Part shown: positions 16,720 to 29,249 of the stretch, one piece after another
How positions within the stretch are numbered: the first letter of the stretch is position 1
Layout: every line of letters starts with the position of its first letter
Source: JANNSX01 sp963741525
GTDB lineage: Bacteria; Pseudomonadota; Alphaproteobacteria; Rhizobiales; Hyphomicrobiaceae
Assembly: GCA_963741525.1 (NCBI GenBank)
Contig: CAVUIW010000028.1
Coordinates: 248,001-312,000 of the forward strand
Length of the DNA: 64,000 bases
Direction of reading: 5' to 3'
The notes under the pieces: generated by a model
The model's input: the letters and a program-made list of their open reading frames with translations, nothing else
Told to the model about the DNA's origin: nothing
Databases searched by the model: none
Program-made: the position numbers and the translations under genes

Positions 16720-19700
16720 ATGGCTTCGCCAACAGACATTTTCTTCGCCACGGGCGGAACAATCCGCGAGGCGGCCCCAGCGGGCACGGTGGTGGGCACG
16801 CTCGCCGCCCTTGATGACGACGTAGGCGATACCTTCACATTCGTCGATGCCGGCGTTCCGCAGTCGACTGTGTTCGAGATCGTAGGCAATCAGTTTCGGC
16901 TGCGCCCAGGCGCGACGCTCGATTACGAGACGCTGAGCTCCTACACCATACTGGTGCAAGTGACGGACTCCACCGGCAATGTGTACCAGGAGACCATCAC
17001 AATCACTGTTTCGGACGGCAATGAGATCACGGGCACATCTGGCAATGACCAGGGTGCGGCGCAGATCAACGGGACATTGGGCAACGACATCATCGATGCG
17101 TTGGCGGGCCACGATGTGGTGCTGGGCGATGCGGGAGATGATACGATTTATGGCCGGGCGGGTTCTGATAACCTGCAAGGTGGGTTCGGTGCCGACACGA
17201 TCTACGGCGGCACTGAGAATGACTCGATCTCAGGCCAATCCGGCACCGACATGCTCTACGGTGAGGATGGCGACGACAACATCGATAGCGGCGGCGGCGG
17301 CGGTACGATGGATGGCGGCGCTGGCAACGATAGCCTATATGTGGGAACCAATTCTTCCGATCCTTTCGAAACGCTGATCGGTGGTGACGGCAACGATACG
17401 ATTTATAACGTTGGCTATAGGCGCGCCGATGTGGTTGATGCCGGCGCAGACAACGACCGTGTCTTTGTTTATGGCTTTGAAAGTGGCGGCACCGCAACGG
17501 TGACATTGGGCTCTGGAAGCGATACCATCACGCCCTATGATTATGCGGCTATTTATAACTATGGTAATCAAGCCAACGTGACCGACTTCGCCACCGGAGC
17601 GGGCGGCGACAAGATTGATATCGCGGGGCTGTTGAACAATCTCTCGGGCTACGGCGGCAGCAATCCGTTTGGCACTGGCTTCCTGCGCCTGGTTCAAAGC
17701 GGCGCCGATACCCTGCTCCAGGTCGACAACGACGCGAGCGGGACCGGTTATAGCTACATCACCATCCTCACCCTCCAGAACACCGCCGCAACAAGCTTCA
17801 CTGCTGATAACTTCTCGCCAGCGTGGCCGCCGGACGGGAGTAATCCGGCGGGCCAGACGATCACGGGCACATCTGGCAATGACCAGGGTGCGGCGCAGAT
17901 CAACGGGACATTGGGCAACGACATCATCGATGCGTTGGCGGGCCACGATGTGGTGCTGGGCGATGCGGGAGATGATACGATTTATGGCCGGGCGGGTTCT
18001 GATAACCTGCAAGGTGGGTTCGGTGCCGACACGATCTACGGCGGCACTGAGAATGACTCGATCTCAGGCCAATCCGGCACCGACATGCTCTACGGTGAGG
18101 ATGGCGACGACAACATCGATAGCGGCGGCGGCGGCGGTACGATGGATGGCGGCGCTGGCAACGATAGCCTATATGTGGGAACCAATTCTTCCGATCCTTT
18201 CGAAACGCTGATCGGTGGTGACGGCAACGATACGATTTATAACGTTGGCTATAGGCGCGCCGATGTGGTTGATGCCGGCGCAGACAACGACCGTGTCTTT
18301 GTTTATGGCTTTGAAAGTGGCGGCACCGCAACGGTGACATTGGGCTCTGGAAGCGATACCATCACGCCCTATGATTATGCGGCTATTTATAACTATGGTA
18401 ATCAAGCCAACGTGACCGACTTCGCCACCGGAGCGGGCGGCGACAAGATTGATATCGCGGGGCTGTTGAACAATCTCTCGGGCTACGGCGGCAGCAATCC
18501 GTTTGGCACTGGCTTCCTGCGCCTGGTTCAAAGCGGCGCCGATACCCTGCTCCAGGTCGACAACGACGCGAGCGGGACCGGTTATAGCTACATCACCATC
18601 CTCACCCTCCAGAACACCGCCGCAACAAGCTTCACTGCTGATAACTTCTCGCCAGCGTGGCCGCCGGACGGGAGTAATCCGGCGGGCCAGACGATCACGG
18701 GCACATCTGGCAATGACCAGGGTGCGGCGCAGATCAACGGGACATTGGGCAACGACATCATCGATGCGTTGGCGGGCCACGATGTGGTGCTGGGCGATGC
18801 GGGAGATGATACGATTTATGGCCGGGCGGGTTCTGATAACCTGCAAGGTGGGTTCGGTGCCGACACGATCTACGGCGGCACTGAGAATGACTCGATCTCA
18901 GGCCAATCCGGCACCGACATGCTCTACGGTGAGGATGGCGACGACAACATCGATAGCGGCGGCGGCGGCGGTACGATGGATGGCGGCGCTGGCAACGATA
19001 GCCTATATGTGGGAACCAATTCTTCCGATCCTTTCGAAACGCTGATCGGTGGTGACGGCAACGATACGATTTATAACGTTGGCTATAGGCGCGCCGATGT
19101 GGTTGATGCCGGCGCAGACAACGACCGTGTCTTTGTTTATGGCTTTGAAAGTGGCGGCACCGCAACGGTGACATTGGGCTCTGGAAGCGATACCATCACG
19201 CCCTATGATTATGCGGCTATTTATAACTATGGTAATCAAGCCAACGTGACCGACTTCGCCACCGGAGCGGGCGGCGACAAGATTGATATCGCGGGGCTGT
19301 TGAACAATCTCTCGGGCTACGGCGGCAGCAATCCGTTTGGCACTGGCTTCCTGCGCCTGGTTCAAAGCGGCGCCGATACCCTGCTCCAGGTCGACAACGA
19401 CGCGAGCGGGACCGGTTATAGCTACATCACCATCCTCACCCTCCAGAACACCGCCGCAACAAGCTTCACTGCTGATAACTTCTCGCCAGCGTGGCCGCCC
19501 TCCATCAATCTTCCGCCTGAAGCTAGCATTGGGCCGACCAGCTTCGCGTCGACGGAGCAGACCTCAATCAATCTCAAGAACGCCGGATTGTCGGTCGCGG
19601 ATGCGGACGGGAACAATCTAGTTGTCACGCTCTCGGTGGGCCAAGGCACTCTCTCGGTGACGGCCGGCTCGAGCGGCGCAAGTGTCTCGGGTAGCGGCAC

Positions 19701-22700
19701 GGCCGTAGTCACTGTCACGGGAACCGCATCACAGATCAACGAGCTCCTTTCCCCGAATGCGACGAGTACCGTCAGCTACCTCAACAGTTCCAACACGCCT
19801 CCGGCTTCGACAACGCTCACACTGCAGGTGAGCGATGGCGGCAACACGGCGTCCGACACGGCGACGATCAATATCACCTCTGTCAACGACGCACCGACGG
19901 GGGCACCCACGGCCACGCTGGCGGGTGGCACGGAGGATGTGTCCTACGTCGTCAGTGCCAGCGACCTGCTCACCGGGTTCTCGGACGTCGACGGCGACAC
20001 CCTGTCGGTGGCGAACCTGGTTTCGTCCAGCGGCACCGCGACGAACAACGGCGACGGAACCTACACGATCTCGGCTCCTGCCAATGCCAATGGGCTGGTC
20101 ACGCTGACCTACGACGTGAGTGATGGCAATGGCGGCACGCTCACGGGTCAGACCCGCTCCTTCACCCGCGCGGCCGTGAACGACGCACCGACCGGTGCTC
20201 CGACGGCCACTCTGGCGGGTGGCGCGGAGGATGTGGCCTACGTCGTCAATGCCGGCGACCTGCTGGCCGGCTTCTCGGACGTGGATGGCGACACGCTGTC
20301 GGTCGCGAACCTGGCCTCATCCAGCGGCACCGTGACGAACAACGGCAATGGCACGTTCACGATCTCGGCGCCTGCGAATGCCAACGGCCTCGTCACGCTG
20401 ACCTACGACGTGACCGACGGCAACGGCGGCACGCTCACGGGTCAGACCCGCTCCTTCACCCGCGCGGCGGTAAACGACGCGCCGGACGTTTCCGGCCCGG
20501 TTACAGGCACTGCGACCGAGGACGGCTCCCCCGTCACCTTGGGTGCACTCGCCAATGCCACGGATGTCGACACTGCGAACCTCACCGTCGTCAACGTGCC
20601 CGCCACGTTGCCGGACGGCGTCACCTTCGCGGCCACGTCCGAGATCCCGCTCAGCAACTATCTCAGCATCTCCGTACCCGTGAACAGCCACGACGCCAAC
20701 AGCGCGGCCCGCGATACCGGAATCTGGAGCGTCACCGCGCCATTCAACGTGACCTCAGGCATAGCCAATCTGATCAATCCTGCGCCTGCTTTCTATGGCC
20801 AGTTCGTCATCCACGACCATGTCTATGTGGCGCCTTACGAGCCTGATCCCTCGCGCGCCATCATCACCTTCGAGTTTGCCACGCCGACCATCGTCGACCA
20901 AGTCGAGATCGTCGAGCACGCCAACGGGATCACGAAGCTGCATGGTTATGTTGGCAACTCGCTAGGGTCGTTGATGGATATTGGCTCTGCGGTCGGAAGT
21001 TTTGGGGACATTACCGGTCCCGGGATCATGACCGAGTTCAGCGTCAACACGTTTGATTTCGACAATACGATCGCTGCGACCTTCTTCCAGGTGGTGCTGG
21101 AAAAAAGCAGCTTTGATCTTGGCTACGCGCTGTACCGCCTGGAACCTGAGCAACTTGCCAGCGCCTTCACGCTCGACCCGTCGCATGCGAGCTACCAATA
21201 CCTCGGAGAGAACGAGCTGACGGTCGTTACCGTCAATTACGGGGTCTCTGACGGCTTTGAGCTCACGCCTGCTTCGGTTTCGTGGACCGTGTTTGGTGTC
21301 AACGACGCTCCGACCGTCGTCAACGGCCTGACGGCGTCTCTCGCAGCCGTTGCAGAAGACACGACGAACCCGGCGGGTGAAACCGTCGCTTCCGTCGTAG
21401 GAAGCCATTTCAACGACGTCGACACCAGCGATGTATTTGGCGGTATCGCCGTCATGAGCAATGCAGCGACCGGCGCTGAGGGCTCCTGGCAGTACTTCAA
21501 TGGGAGCAGCTGGGTCGGCGTGGGCTCTCCATCCGTATCCTCGGCGCTCCAGCTTAAATCGACCGACCTCGTCCGCTTCGTTCCTGCCGCCGATTTCAAT
21601 GGCTCAGTGCCGGCGCTGACAGTCCGGCTAATCGACGATTCGATCTCATTCGCAACCGGCAGTACTGCCAATGTCACGACGGCTGGCGGCGCGACGCCCT
21701 ACAGCACGGGCACGCTTTCGATCGGAACGATGGTGACCGAGGTCAACGACGAGCCGACAGCGACCTACGACACGTTGTCGAGCGTGACGGAGGACAGCGG
21801 CACACGCATCATCTCGTTCGCTTCACTGACTGCCAATGACTCAAATGGTCCGGCCAACGAAAGCGGCCAGTCGCTGGCCATCACCGCATTGTCCAACATC
21901 GTGGGCGGAACAGCGGTGATCAACGGCACCAACGTCGAGTTCTCACCGACGGCGAACTTCAACGGCACAGCCTCGTTCGACTACACGGTCGAGGACAACG
22001 GCAGCACCAACGGCGTCGGCGACTTCAAGTCTGACATCGGCAGCGCCTCGTTCTCACTGACCCCCGTCAACGACGCACCAACGGCGACCAACCTCAACGC
22101 TGCCGAGACCTACACTGAGGACATGCCGAAAAATCTCATCGACATCGTGGTGAACGATGTCGATAGCACGACTGTCACTGCGACACTGACATTGTCGAAT
22201 ACGGCCGCCGGCAGCCTGAGCACGGCCACGTCCGGCGCTGTGACCTCGGCCTATGTCGCCGGCACCGGCGTGTGGATGGCGAGCGGCCCAACCGCCGACG
22301 TCAATGCTCTGCTGGCGGGTGTGACATTCACGCCAGCAGCAAACTTCTTTGGCAACTTCGCCATCGCAACGAGCATTAGCGATGGCGTCGCCGCCGCCAT
22401 CACCGGCAGCAAGTCGATGACCGGAACCCCGGTCAACGACGCGCCGACGGTGGCGAACGCTATCGCCAATCAGAGCGCCACAGAAGACACAGCGTTCAAC
22501 TTCCAGTTTGCGGCCACTACTTTCGCAGACGCGGATGTGGGTGACACACTGACCTACACGGCGCAGCTGGCCGGCGGCGGGACTCTGCCATCATGGCTGT
22601 CGTTCGACCCCGTAACGCGCACGTTCTCGGGTACGCCGCTCAATAGCCATGTCGGGACGACTTCGATTGATGTCATCGCCGACGACGGCAATGGCGGCAC

Positions 22701-25700
22701 GGCGACGGACACCTTTAACATCGTCATTGCCAACACCAACGACGCGCCGACGGGTGCACCGACGACCACTCTGGCGGGCGGCACGGAGGATGTGTCCTAC
22801 GTCGTCAATGCCAGCGACCTGCTCGCCGGCTTCTCGGATGTGGATGGCGACACGCTGTCGGTTGCGAACCTCGTCTCCTCCGAGCGGCACCGTGATGAAC
22901 AACGGCGACGGGACCTACACGATCTCGGCACCTGCCAACGTCAACGGCCTCGTGACACTCACCTACGATGTGACCGACGGCAATGGCGGCTCGCTCACGG
23001 GTCAGACCCGCTCCTTCACCCGCACGGCCGTGAACGACGCGCCGACGGGTGCACCCACAGCCACTCTGGCGGGTGGCACGGAGGATGTGTCCTACGTCGT
23101 CAATGCCAGCGACCTGCTCGCCGGCTTCTCGGACGTGGACGTCGACACGCTGTCGGTTGCGAACCTCAGCTCATCGTCGGGCACGGTCACGGACAATCTC
23201 GACGGCACTTTCACGATCTCGGCCCCTGCCAACGTCAACGGCCTCGTGACACTCACCTACGATGTGACCGACGGCAATGGCGGCACGCTCACAGGGCAGT
23301 CCCGCTCCTTCACCCGTGCGGCTGTGAACGACGCGCCGACGGGGGCGCCGACGGCCACTCTGACGGGTGGCACAGAGGATGTGGCCTACACCGTCAATGC
23401 GAGCGACCTGCTCGCCGGCTTCTCGGACGTGGACGTCGACACGCTGTCGGTTGCGAACCTCGTCTCGTCCAGCGGCACCGTGATGAACAACGGCGACGGG
23501 ACCTACACGATCTCGGCACCTGCCAACGTCAACGGCCTCGTGACACTCGACCTACGATGTGACCGACGGCAATGGCGGCACGCTCACGGGTCAGACCCGC
23601 TCCTTCACCCGCGCGGCCGTGAACGACGCGCCGACGGGTGCACCCACAGCCACTCTGGCGGGTGGCACGGAGGATGTGTCCTACGTCGTCAATGCCAGCG
23701 ACCTGCTCGCCGGCTTCTCGGACGTGGACGTCGACACGCTGTCGGTTGCGAACCTCAGCTCATCGTCGGGCACGGTCACGGACAATCTCGACGGCACTTT
23801 CACGATCTCAGCTCCTGCCAACGTCAACGGCCTCGTGACACTCACCTACGATGTGACCGACGGCAATGGCGGCACGCTCACAGGGCAGTCCCGCTCCTTC
23901 ACCCGTGCGGCTGTGAACGACGCTCCAACGGGGGCGCCGACGGCCACTCTGACGGGTGGCACAGAGGATGCGGCCTACACCGTCAATGCCAGCGACCTGC
24001 TCGCCGGCTTCTCGGACGTGGACGTCGACACGCTGTCGGTTGCGAACCTCGTCTCCTCCAGCGGCACCGTGATGAACAACGGCGACGGGACCTACACGAT
24101 CTCGGCACCTGCCAACGTCAACGGCCTCGTGACACTGACCTACGATGTGACCGACGGCAATGGCGGCTCGCTCACGGGTCAGACCCGCTCCTTCACCCGC
24201 GCGGCCGTGAACGACGCGCCGACGGGTGCACCCACAGCCACTCTGGCGGGTGGCACGGAGGATGTGTCCTACGTCGTCAATGCCAGCGACCTGCTCGCCG
24301 GCTTCTCGGATGTGGATGGCGACACGCTGTCGGTTGCGAACCTCGTCTCCTCCAGCGGCACCGTGACGAACAACGGCGACGGGACCTACACGATCTCGGC
24401 ACCTGCCAACGTCAACGGCCTCGTGACACTCACCTACGATGTGACCGACGGCAATGGCGGCTCGCTCACGGGTCAGACCCGCTCCTTCACCCGCACGGCC
24501 GTGAACGACGCGCCGACGGGTGCACCCACAGCCACTCTGGCGGGTGGCACGGAGGATGTGTCCTACGTCGTCAATGCCAGCGACCTGCTCGCCGGCTTCT
24601 CGGACGTGGACGTCGACACGCTGTCGGTTGCGAACCTCAGCTCGTCGTCGGGCACGGTCACGGACAATCTGCGACGGCACTTTCACGATCTCAGCCCCTG
24701 CCAACGTCAACGGCCTCGTGACACTCACCTACGATGTGACCGACGGCAATGGCGGCTCACTCACCGGCCAGACCCGCTCCTTCACGCGCGCAGCTGTCAA
24801 CGACGCACCGACTCTGACCGGAGATCTGGCAGGAACGGTGTCGGAAGGCCAGAGCGTCGTCATCGGCGCCTCTGACCTCGGGTTTAGCGACGTGGACGAC
24901 GCGGCAGGCGAGGTCACTTTCACAGTACCCTCGCTCGTGAACGGAACGGTCCGCGTGAACGGCCTGATCCAAACGACATTTACCGGCACGCAGCTTCAGG
25001 CAGGCCAGGTCACCTTCCGGCATAATGGCTCGGAGACCACCACCGCAAGCTTCAGCGTGAGAGTGGAAGATGGCAACGAGGACGGCTCGGTGCCGACTAC
25101 GTCCACCTTCAACCTCACGGTCGTTCCGGTGGACGATGGCGGGCCGACCGCCCAAGCGGACGCGTTTGCGACGCTTGAGACAACGCTGGTGTCGGGCAAC
25201 GTTCTATCGAACAATGGCAGCGGCACCGACAGCGATCCCGATGGCGATCCGTTGAATGTCACGCAAGTGAACGGTGCAGCCTTCACATCTGGCGTGGCCT
25301 TTGCGCTTGCCTCCGGGGCGCTGCTCACGATGCATACCAACGGAAGCTTCGACTATGATCCCAATGGCGTGTTCGAAGCGCTGCCTGCTGGGTCGACCGC
25401 CAGCGACAGCTTCACCTACGCCATCTCCGACGGCGCAGGCGGGACTGACAACGCTACCGTCACTTTCACGATCGGAGGCGTCGACAACGATGACGTTGTG
25501 AACGGCACGTCGGGCAATGACTCACTCGACGGCGGCGTCGGCAACGACACGGTGAACGGGCTCGATGGAAACGACATTTTGGACGGTGGGGCGGGGATAG
25601 ACTCACTGGTAGGCGGCATCGGCAACGACACCTACGTTCTCGCCGACGGTTTCGACAGTGTCACCGACACCGGCGGCATTGATATTCATCACCTCGACCA

Positions 25701-26235
25701 TCTCGCGCAACCTCGGCAGCTACGCTTCGATAGAGAACCTGATGCTACTTGGGGCTTCGGCCATCAATGGTACGGGCAACGGGCTCGCCAACACATCTGA
25801 CCGGGAATGCTGCCGCAAACCAATTGTTCGGCCTGGGTGGCAACGACACCATCAATGGCGGCCTCGGCAATGACCGGCTGACGGGCGGGGCCGGCCGGGA
25901 CATTATGTCGGGCGGTGCGGGTGCCGATGACTTCGACTTCAATGCCAGGACCGAGAGCGTTGTAGGAAGCAATCGGGACGTAGATCATCGACTTTCAGCA
26001 TGGGGTCGACGACATCGATCTATCGACCATCGACGCCAAGACGACGGTGGCGGGAAACCAGGCCTTCAAGTTCATCGGTGTCCAAGCCTTTCACGGCATC
26101 GCCGGCGAGCTTCACTACGTTACTAGCGGTGGCTCTCGCATCGTCGAAGGCGACGTCAATGGGGATGGCAAGGCCGATTTCCAGATCAAGATCACCGGGC
26201 TTGTCACGCTGACGGGTGGTGATTTTGTGCTGTGA
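16720..26235 (+). CDS. Giant RTX/cadherin-like secreted protein (about 3,170 aa), frame broken by six +1 indels
   Basis: Likely a type I-secreted surface adhesin. From ATG 16720 (ribosome site GAGAGGG): a cadherin-like N-terminus (1-100); three identical 278-aa RTX blocks with GGxGxDxxx-type calcium repeats; Ig/cadherin-like domains with nine 98-aa VNDAPTGAPTATL repeats; other VCBS-like domains; and a C-terminal RTX block (NGTSGNDSLDGGVGNDTVNG) ending in a hydrophobic type I secretion signal (GGDFVL). The uninterrupted frame ends at 23562, but homologous sequence continues to 26235 if single extra bases near 22882, 23549, 24671, 25687, 25796 and 25983 are skipped. Removing six bases gives a whole number of codons (3,170 with stop). 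No type I exporter genes are in the window. Either real decay or assembly error explains the indels. Confidence 0.85.
17026..19499 (+). repeat. Three tandem copies of an 834-bp RTX unit
   Basis: Units start at 17026, 17860 and 18694, and the third ends about 28 bp short. The copies appear identical at the nucleotide level over the lengths compared. Each encodes 278 residues, including RTX calcium loops and a beta-rich segment. Identity implies very recent duplication or ongoing gene conversion, and copy number may vary or be mis-assembled. Confidence 0.93.
19882..20469 (+). repeat. Two 294-bp (98-aa) Ig-like repeats, first block
   Basis: Copies start at 19882 and 20176. Each begins V(N)NDAPTGAPTATLAGG and ends GQTRSFTRA. 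They belong to the same family as the seven copies at 22735-24795 but are more diverged. Confidence 0.9.
22735..24795 (+). repeat. Seven 294-bp (98-aa) Ig-like repeats, second block
   Basis: Copies start at 22735, 23030, 23324, 23619, 23913, 24207 and 24501. Spacing is 294 bp, except for three copies that are 295 bp because each holds one extra G (22882, 23549, 24671). Copies are nearly identical, so the extra bases can be located by direct comparison between copies. Confidence 0.93.
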
Positions 26236-26813
26236 GGGAGGAGGCCCGACGCCGGCGCAGAATGCATGGCTGAAGATTTTGCCGGCCAGCAACGACAATC
26301 TGTCCGAACTCGGACCAGTCACGGTAGTCCGTGTCTGCTCGTGAGGCCTGGAGCGGAAATGGCTGCAAGTTGTTTCGACGTCGGTTATCCGCTCCGACCG
26401 ACCGTTCTTTAGGCCCGGAGGCTTTTGACCACTCACGGCCGCAATGGCCCATGTCGACATGGCTACCCGGTCACGTGTCCGCTCAGAGCAGGAACCCGAC
26501 GTAGGATGACCGCTGCGATAGTGCTCCTTCTACCGCAGCCTCGTTGATCGAAGCCATCCAGCAGTGTGCATCGGCTGCGGTCTTGGGTACGGCCGTCAAG
26601 GTGCAAATGACCACCCCTGACCACAGATCACAATCCGCACCGATGGCTGACCGCGCCAGCATTGCTGACGAGTGATGTCGCGACACCACATACCACCGGC
26701 GCGCGAGCTGAAATTCTGACAGATGTTAATGGTGCGTTAATAATCGTCCCTTGAATCATCTGTGTCGCGCGGATCGATGATTCCGCAGTGAGCCGTATCG
26801 CTGAAGGAGCCGG
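26236..26813. other. Intergenic region between RTX gene and primase gene
   Basis: No convincing ORF. Towards the primase gene the sequence is AT-richer, with two TTAATnnTGCGTTAATA-like elements (26723-26742) flanked by the inverted pair ACAGATG (26718-26724) and CATCTGT (26759-26765). This could be an operator or part of a replication origin. Confidence 0.35.
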
Positions 26814-29177
26814 ATGACCGAGCACGCACACAAGCTCGCCGTTGAGACCGAGCATATGGCGGACAGCGGTGCGATGGCTTCGCTTGGCGAGGTCACACCC
26901 GAGCAGGCAGTCGCTCCTGAGCTACCCGTATACCTGCAACCGACCGCCCAAGAGGAGCGACGCCAAGACCTTCAATGGATCATGGAGCTATCTGTCGGTC
27001 TCAGGGCCCCGGCGGATGCCATCGATGAAGTGCAAATCGAAGCTCAGTACCTACTTGAAGTGCCGACGCGCAATCCCGACGAGCTTTCCCACTACGATCG
27101 GATCATTGCTGTCGCGACCCTCGTGCGACAGCCGGCACACGTCGTCGCTGAGATCGTCGAACTAGCAAAGCAACTTCGCGCCGAGCACCAGCAGCACATT
27201 GCGACATTCGTTGATCCCGTGCCCAGCGCCGCGTCATCCAATTCGCAGCCCGAGAACGTAGTGGTGCATTTCGCGCCGGATGCATTGGAAATCGCCAAAC
27301 AGCGGCGCATCACCGAAGCTCGGGCACGAGAAGAAGAGGCTCGCAAGGTTCTGAAACGAGTCAGTTCCCGGTTCACACCTGAGCAAGCCGCCGCCCTCGA
27401 CTATCCAGAGCCGGAGCAACTTTTGATTCCAGATCGCATCCCAGAGAATGCAGAAGTCGTGGCGTCTTTGCATCTCGGCATGTTGAGGTCAGGCGGCAAG
27501 GACCGCGTGCCCGTGGTCGAAGTCGTTGGCTGGGAGAACTCAGGTGAGCAAGGAAAGCATCATATCGGTCATGAGCCGACGCTCGTCGAGACTAAATTCA
27601 TTGATGCCTTCGCCAACGGTGACGGGAAGTTCATGGCCGTCAACGAGTTCATCGCTACTTCGCTAGACAAACAATACGACAGTCGCCGTAACGAAGACGT
27701 GCTGTGCTTCCGAGCGTTCCATGGCGAGATAGATTTCTTCGGTAAGAACACGCCACCCGAAGAACGGATATCCGAAAGCGAAATGGTGGATCTTCTCCGG
27801 CAGCGCATTCGTGACGCGCGCTTCCCCTTTGCGCCGTACGTCAACACGAGCGGTGGGAAGGGCTTGCATTGCTACTGGCCGCTCACCGATCACATCCTCA
27901 AAGACGAAGAGTCATTCCTCCGCCATCAGGCGGTTCAGGAAATCATCGTCCACATGCTTGGTGCCGATGCGGGAGCCAAAGACTGCGCTCGCATGCTTCG
28001 GGCCGCCGGGTCACGAAGGCTGGCCGAGAAGCCCGGCACCGGTCCGTTCGTCTGGCCGGTCTGCATAACAGGCATGAGTTGCCCATTCGAAGAGGTCGAA
28101 GCTGCTGCATGGCGCTGGGCTGGTGAGGTCGAGTTCACACCACCCTCCATCCTCAAGAAGTGTGGTAGGCCAACCGGGCAGAGCAAGGTTGGGACGGCAG
28201 GCGCCAAGTCTGCTCCGAAGGCCGAAGCCGTCTCCCCCGCGCTTCATGCCATTCCGCCCGAGGTAGTCTTGCGGCTTGCCGAACAGACGGCCCAGATCGA
28301 TGCGGAGCTGGCCCGCTCGGGCCACTCCCGCGAAACGCAAGTCGGGCTCGCCCACATGTACGCCAAGTTGCGAGACTTGGAACGTGTTCGGTGGGGTCTC
28401 TTCCCTGGCAAGTTCCCCGATACCCGCCAGCGCGCCGCCGTGTTCATCTTTGCCAACCTCTCGGCCAAGATCGCCTCCCTGTCGGGCAACGGGAAGGGCT
28501 GGAAAGCCGCCGTCAGGCGCTTTGATGAGGAGGCCTGCCAAGAGCCTTCGTCAGCTCGGGCAGAGAAGGCCATCGCGAGCGTGGCCAGTTACCTAGCAGT
28601 CGGTCAGCTCAAAGAGGTCGGCACGGACAGCATGATTGCGAGCTTCGGGGTCACAGACGAGCTGGCCGAGGCGGTCGGCATGGAGTTGACCGGCGAGAAG
28701 CTCGGCGACCGGCAAGGGGGTAAGGGGCCGGCGGAATGCAAGCCCAGGACGCCGGGCCAGCAGGCATCCTCAAAATCCCAACGGCACCGCGAGCGCGAGC
28801 ACGAAGAGAGGCACCAGCCGTACCTCATCCCCACGCGCTATCGGGAGGCCAGGGCGGCACTCTTTTATTTGATCGCCACAGAACTCGGCATCAAGAGCCC
28901 CAAGGACTGGTGGGAGAGGAATTTTACAGATGACCAGCGCGACGGCCTGATCCAGGCCTACTTCGAGAGCGGGCAGGATGTGGGAGTTTTTCGAGCCGCC
29001 ATTGGCGACCCGAAGGGCTTCGCGCCCCCACCCCCGCCGGTCCATGTACAAATCGTTAACAGCCGAAAAGCAATGCAGGGATCACCATTGCGCGGACGCG
29101 GGAGCCCACCCCGTAGAATGACCAAACGCCAGAAGGCATGGCGGTCAGGTGGTGGCGGCCCTCCTTCTCCGACTTAA
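26814..29177 (+). CDS. Replication primase-like protein (archaeo-eukaryotic primase fold)
   Basis: A 787-aa protein with a GAAGGAG ribosome site. The central region (about 290-430) has the layout of the AEP/prim-pol fold found in plasmid and phage replication proteins: an acidic strand motif in FHGEIDFFGK, then PYVNTSGGKGLHCYWPLTDH (the SGGxGxH signature) and the basic CARMLRAAGSRR segment. The N-terminal 200 residues are helical and the C-terminus is charged and proline/arginine-rich. It probably primes replication of the excised element. No helicase domain or separate helicase gene was recognised, so a host helicase may be used. ParA and partner genes follow 1.3 kb downstream. Confidence 0.75.
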   Translation: MTEHAHKLAVETEHMADSGAMASLGEVTPEQAVAPELPVYLQPTAQEERRQDLQWIMELSVGLRAPADAIDEVQIEAQYLLEVPTRNPDELSHYDRIIAVATLVRQPAHVVAEIVELAKQLRAEHQQHIATFVDPVPSAASSNSQPENVVVHFAPDALEIAKQRRITEARAREEEARKVLKRVSSRFTPEQAAALDYPEPEQLLIPDRIPENAEVVASLHLGMLRSGGKDRVPVVEVVGWENSGEQGKHHIGHEPTLVETKFIDAFANGDGKFMAVNEFIATSLDKQYDSRRNEDVLCFRAFHGEIDFFGKNTPPEERISESEMVDLLRQRIRDARFPFAPYVNTSGGKGLHCYWPLTDHILKDEESFLRHQAVQEIIVHMLGADAGAKDCARMLRAAGSRRLAEKPGTGPFVWPVCITGMSCPFEEVEAAAWRWAGEVEFTPPSILKKCGRPTGQSKVGTAGAKSAPKAEAVSPALHAIPPEVVLRLAEQTAQIDAELARSGHSRETQVGLAHMYAKLRDLERVRWGLFPGKFPDTRQRAAVFIFANLSAKIASLSGNGKGWKAAVRRFDEEACQEPSSARAEKAIASVASYLAVGQLKEVGTDSMIASFGVTDELAEAVGMELTGEKLGDRQGGKGPAECKPRTPGQQASSKSQRHREREHEERHQPYLIPTRYREARAALFYLIATELGIKSPKDWWERNFTDDQRDGLIQAYFESGQDVGVFRAAIGDPKGFAPPPPPVHVQIVNSRKAMQGSPLRGRGSPPRRMTKRQKAWRSGGGGPPSPT

Positions 29178-29184
29178 CGTCAAT

Positions 29185-29249
29185 GCCGCAAAACGTGCGA
29201 ACCTACTCCCCGAAGCCCCGCTGGCATCCAGGCCGCAAAACGTGCGAAC
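29185..29249 (+). repeat. Two 18-bp direct repeats after the primase gene
   Basis: GCCGCAAAACGTGCGAAC occurs at 29185-29202 and 29232-29249, 47 bp apart. The first copy is 7 bp after the primase stop codon. They could be iterons or protein-binding sites. Confidence 0.5.

Noticed and set aside
17335..19365. Repeated identical minus-strand and alternative-frame ORFs in the RTX units
   Set aside because: They are by-products of the exact 834-bp repeats, with arginine-rich composition and no ribosome sites.
17026..24795. CRISPR array
   Set aside because: The repeats are long, contiguous and coding (278 and 98 aa). There are no short repeats with unique spacers and no cas genes.
22882..25983. 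GANTC explanation for the RTX insertions
   Set aside because: None of the six extra bases lies in a GANNTC context, so another cause is needed.
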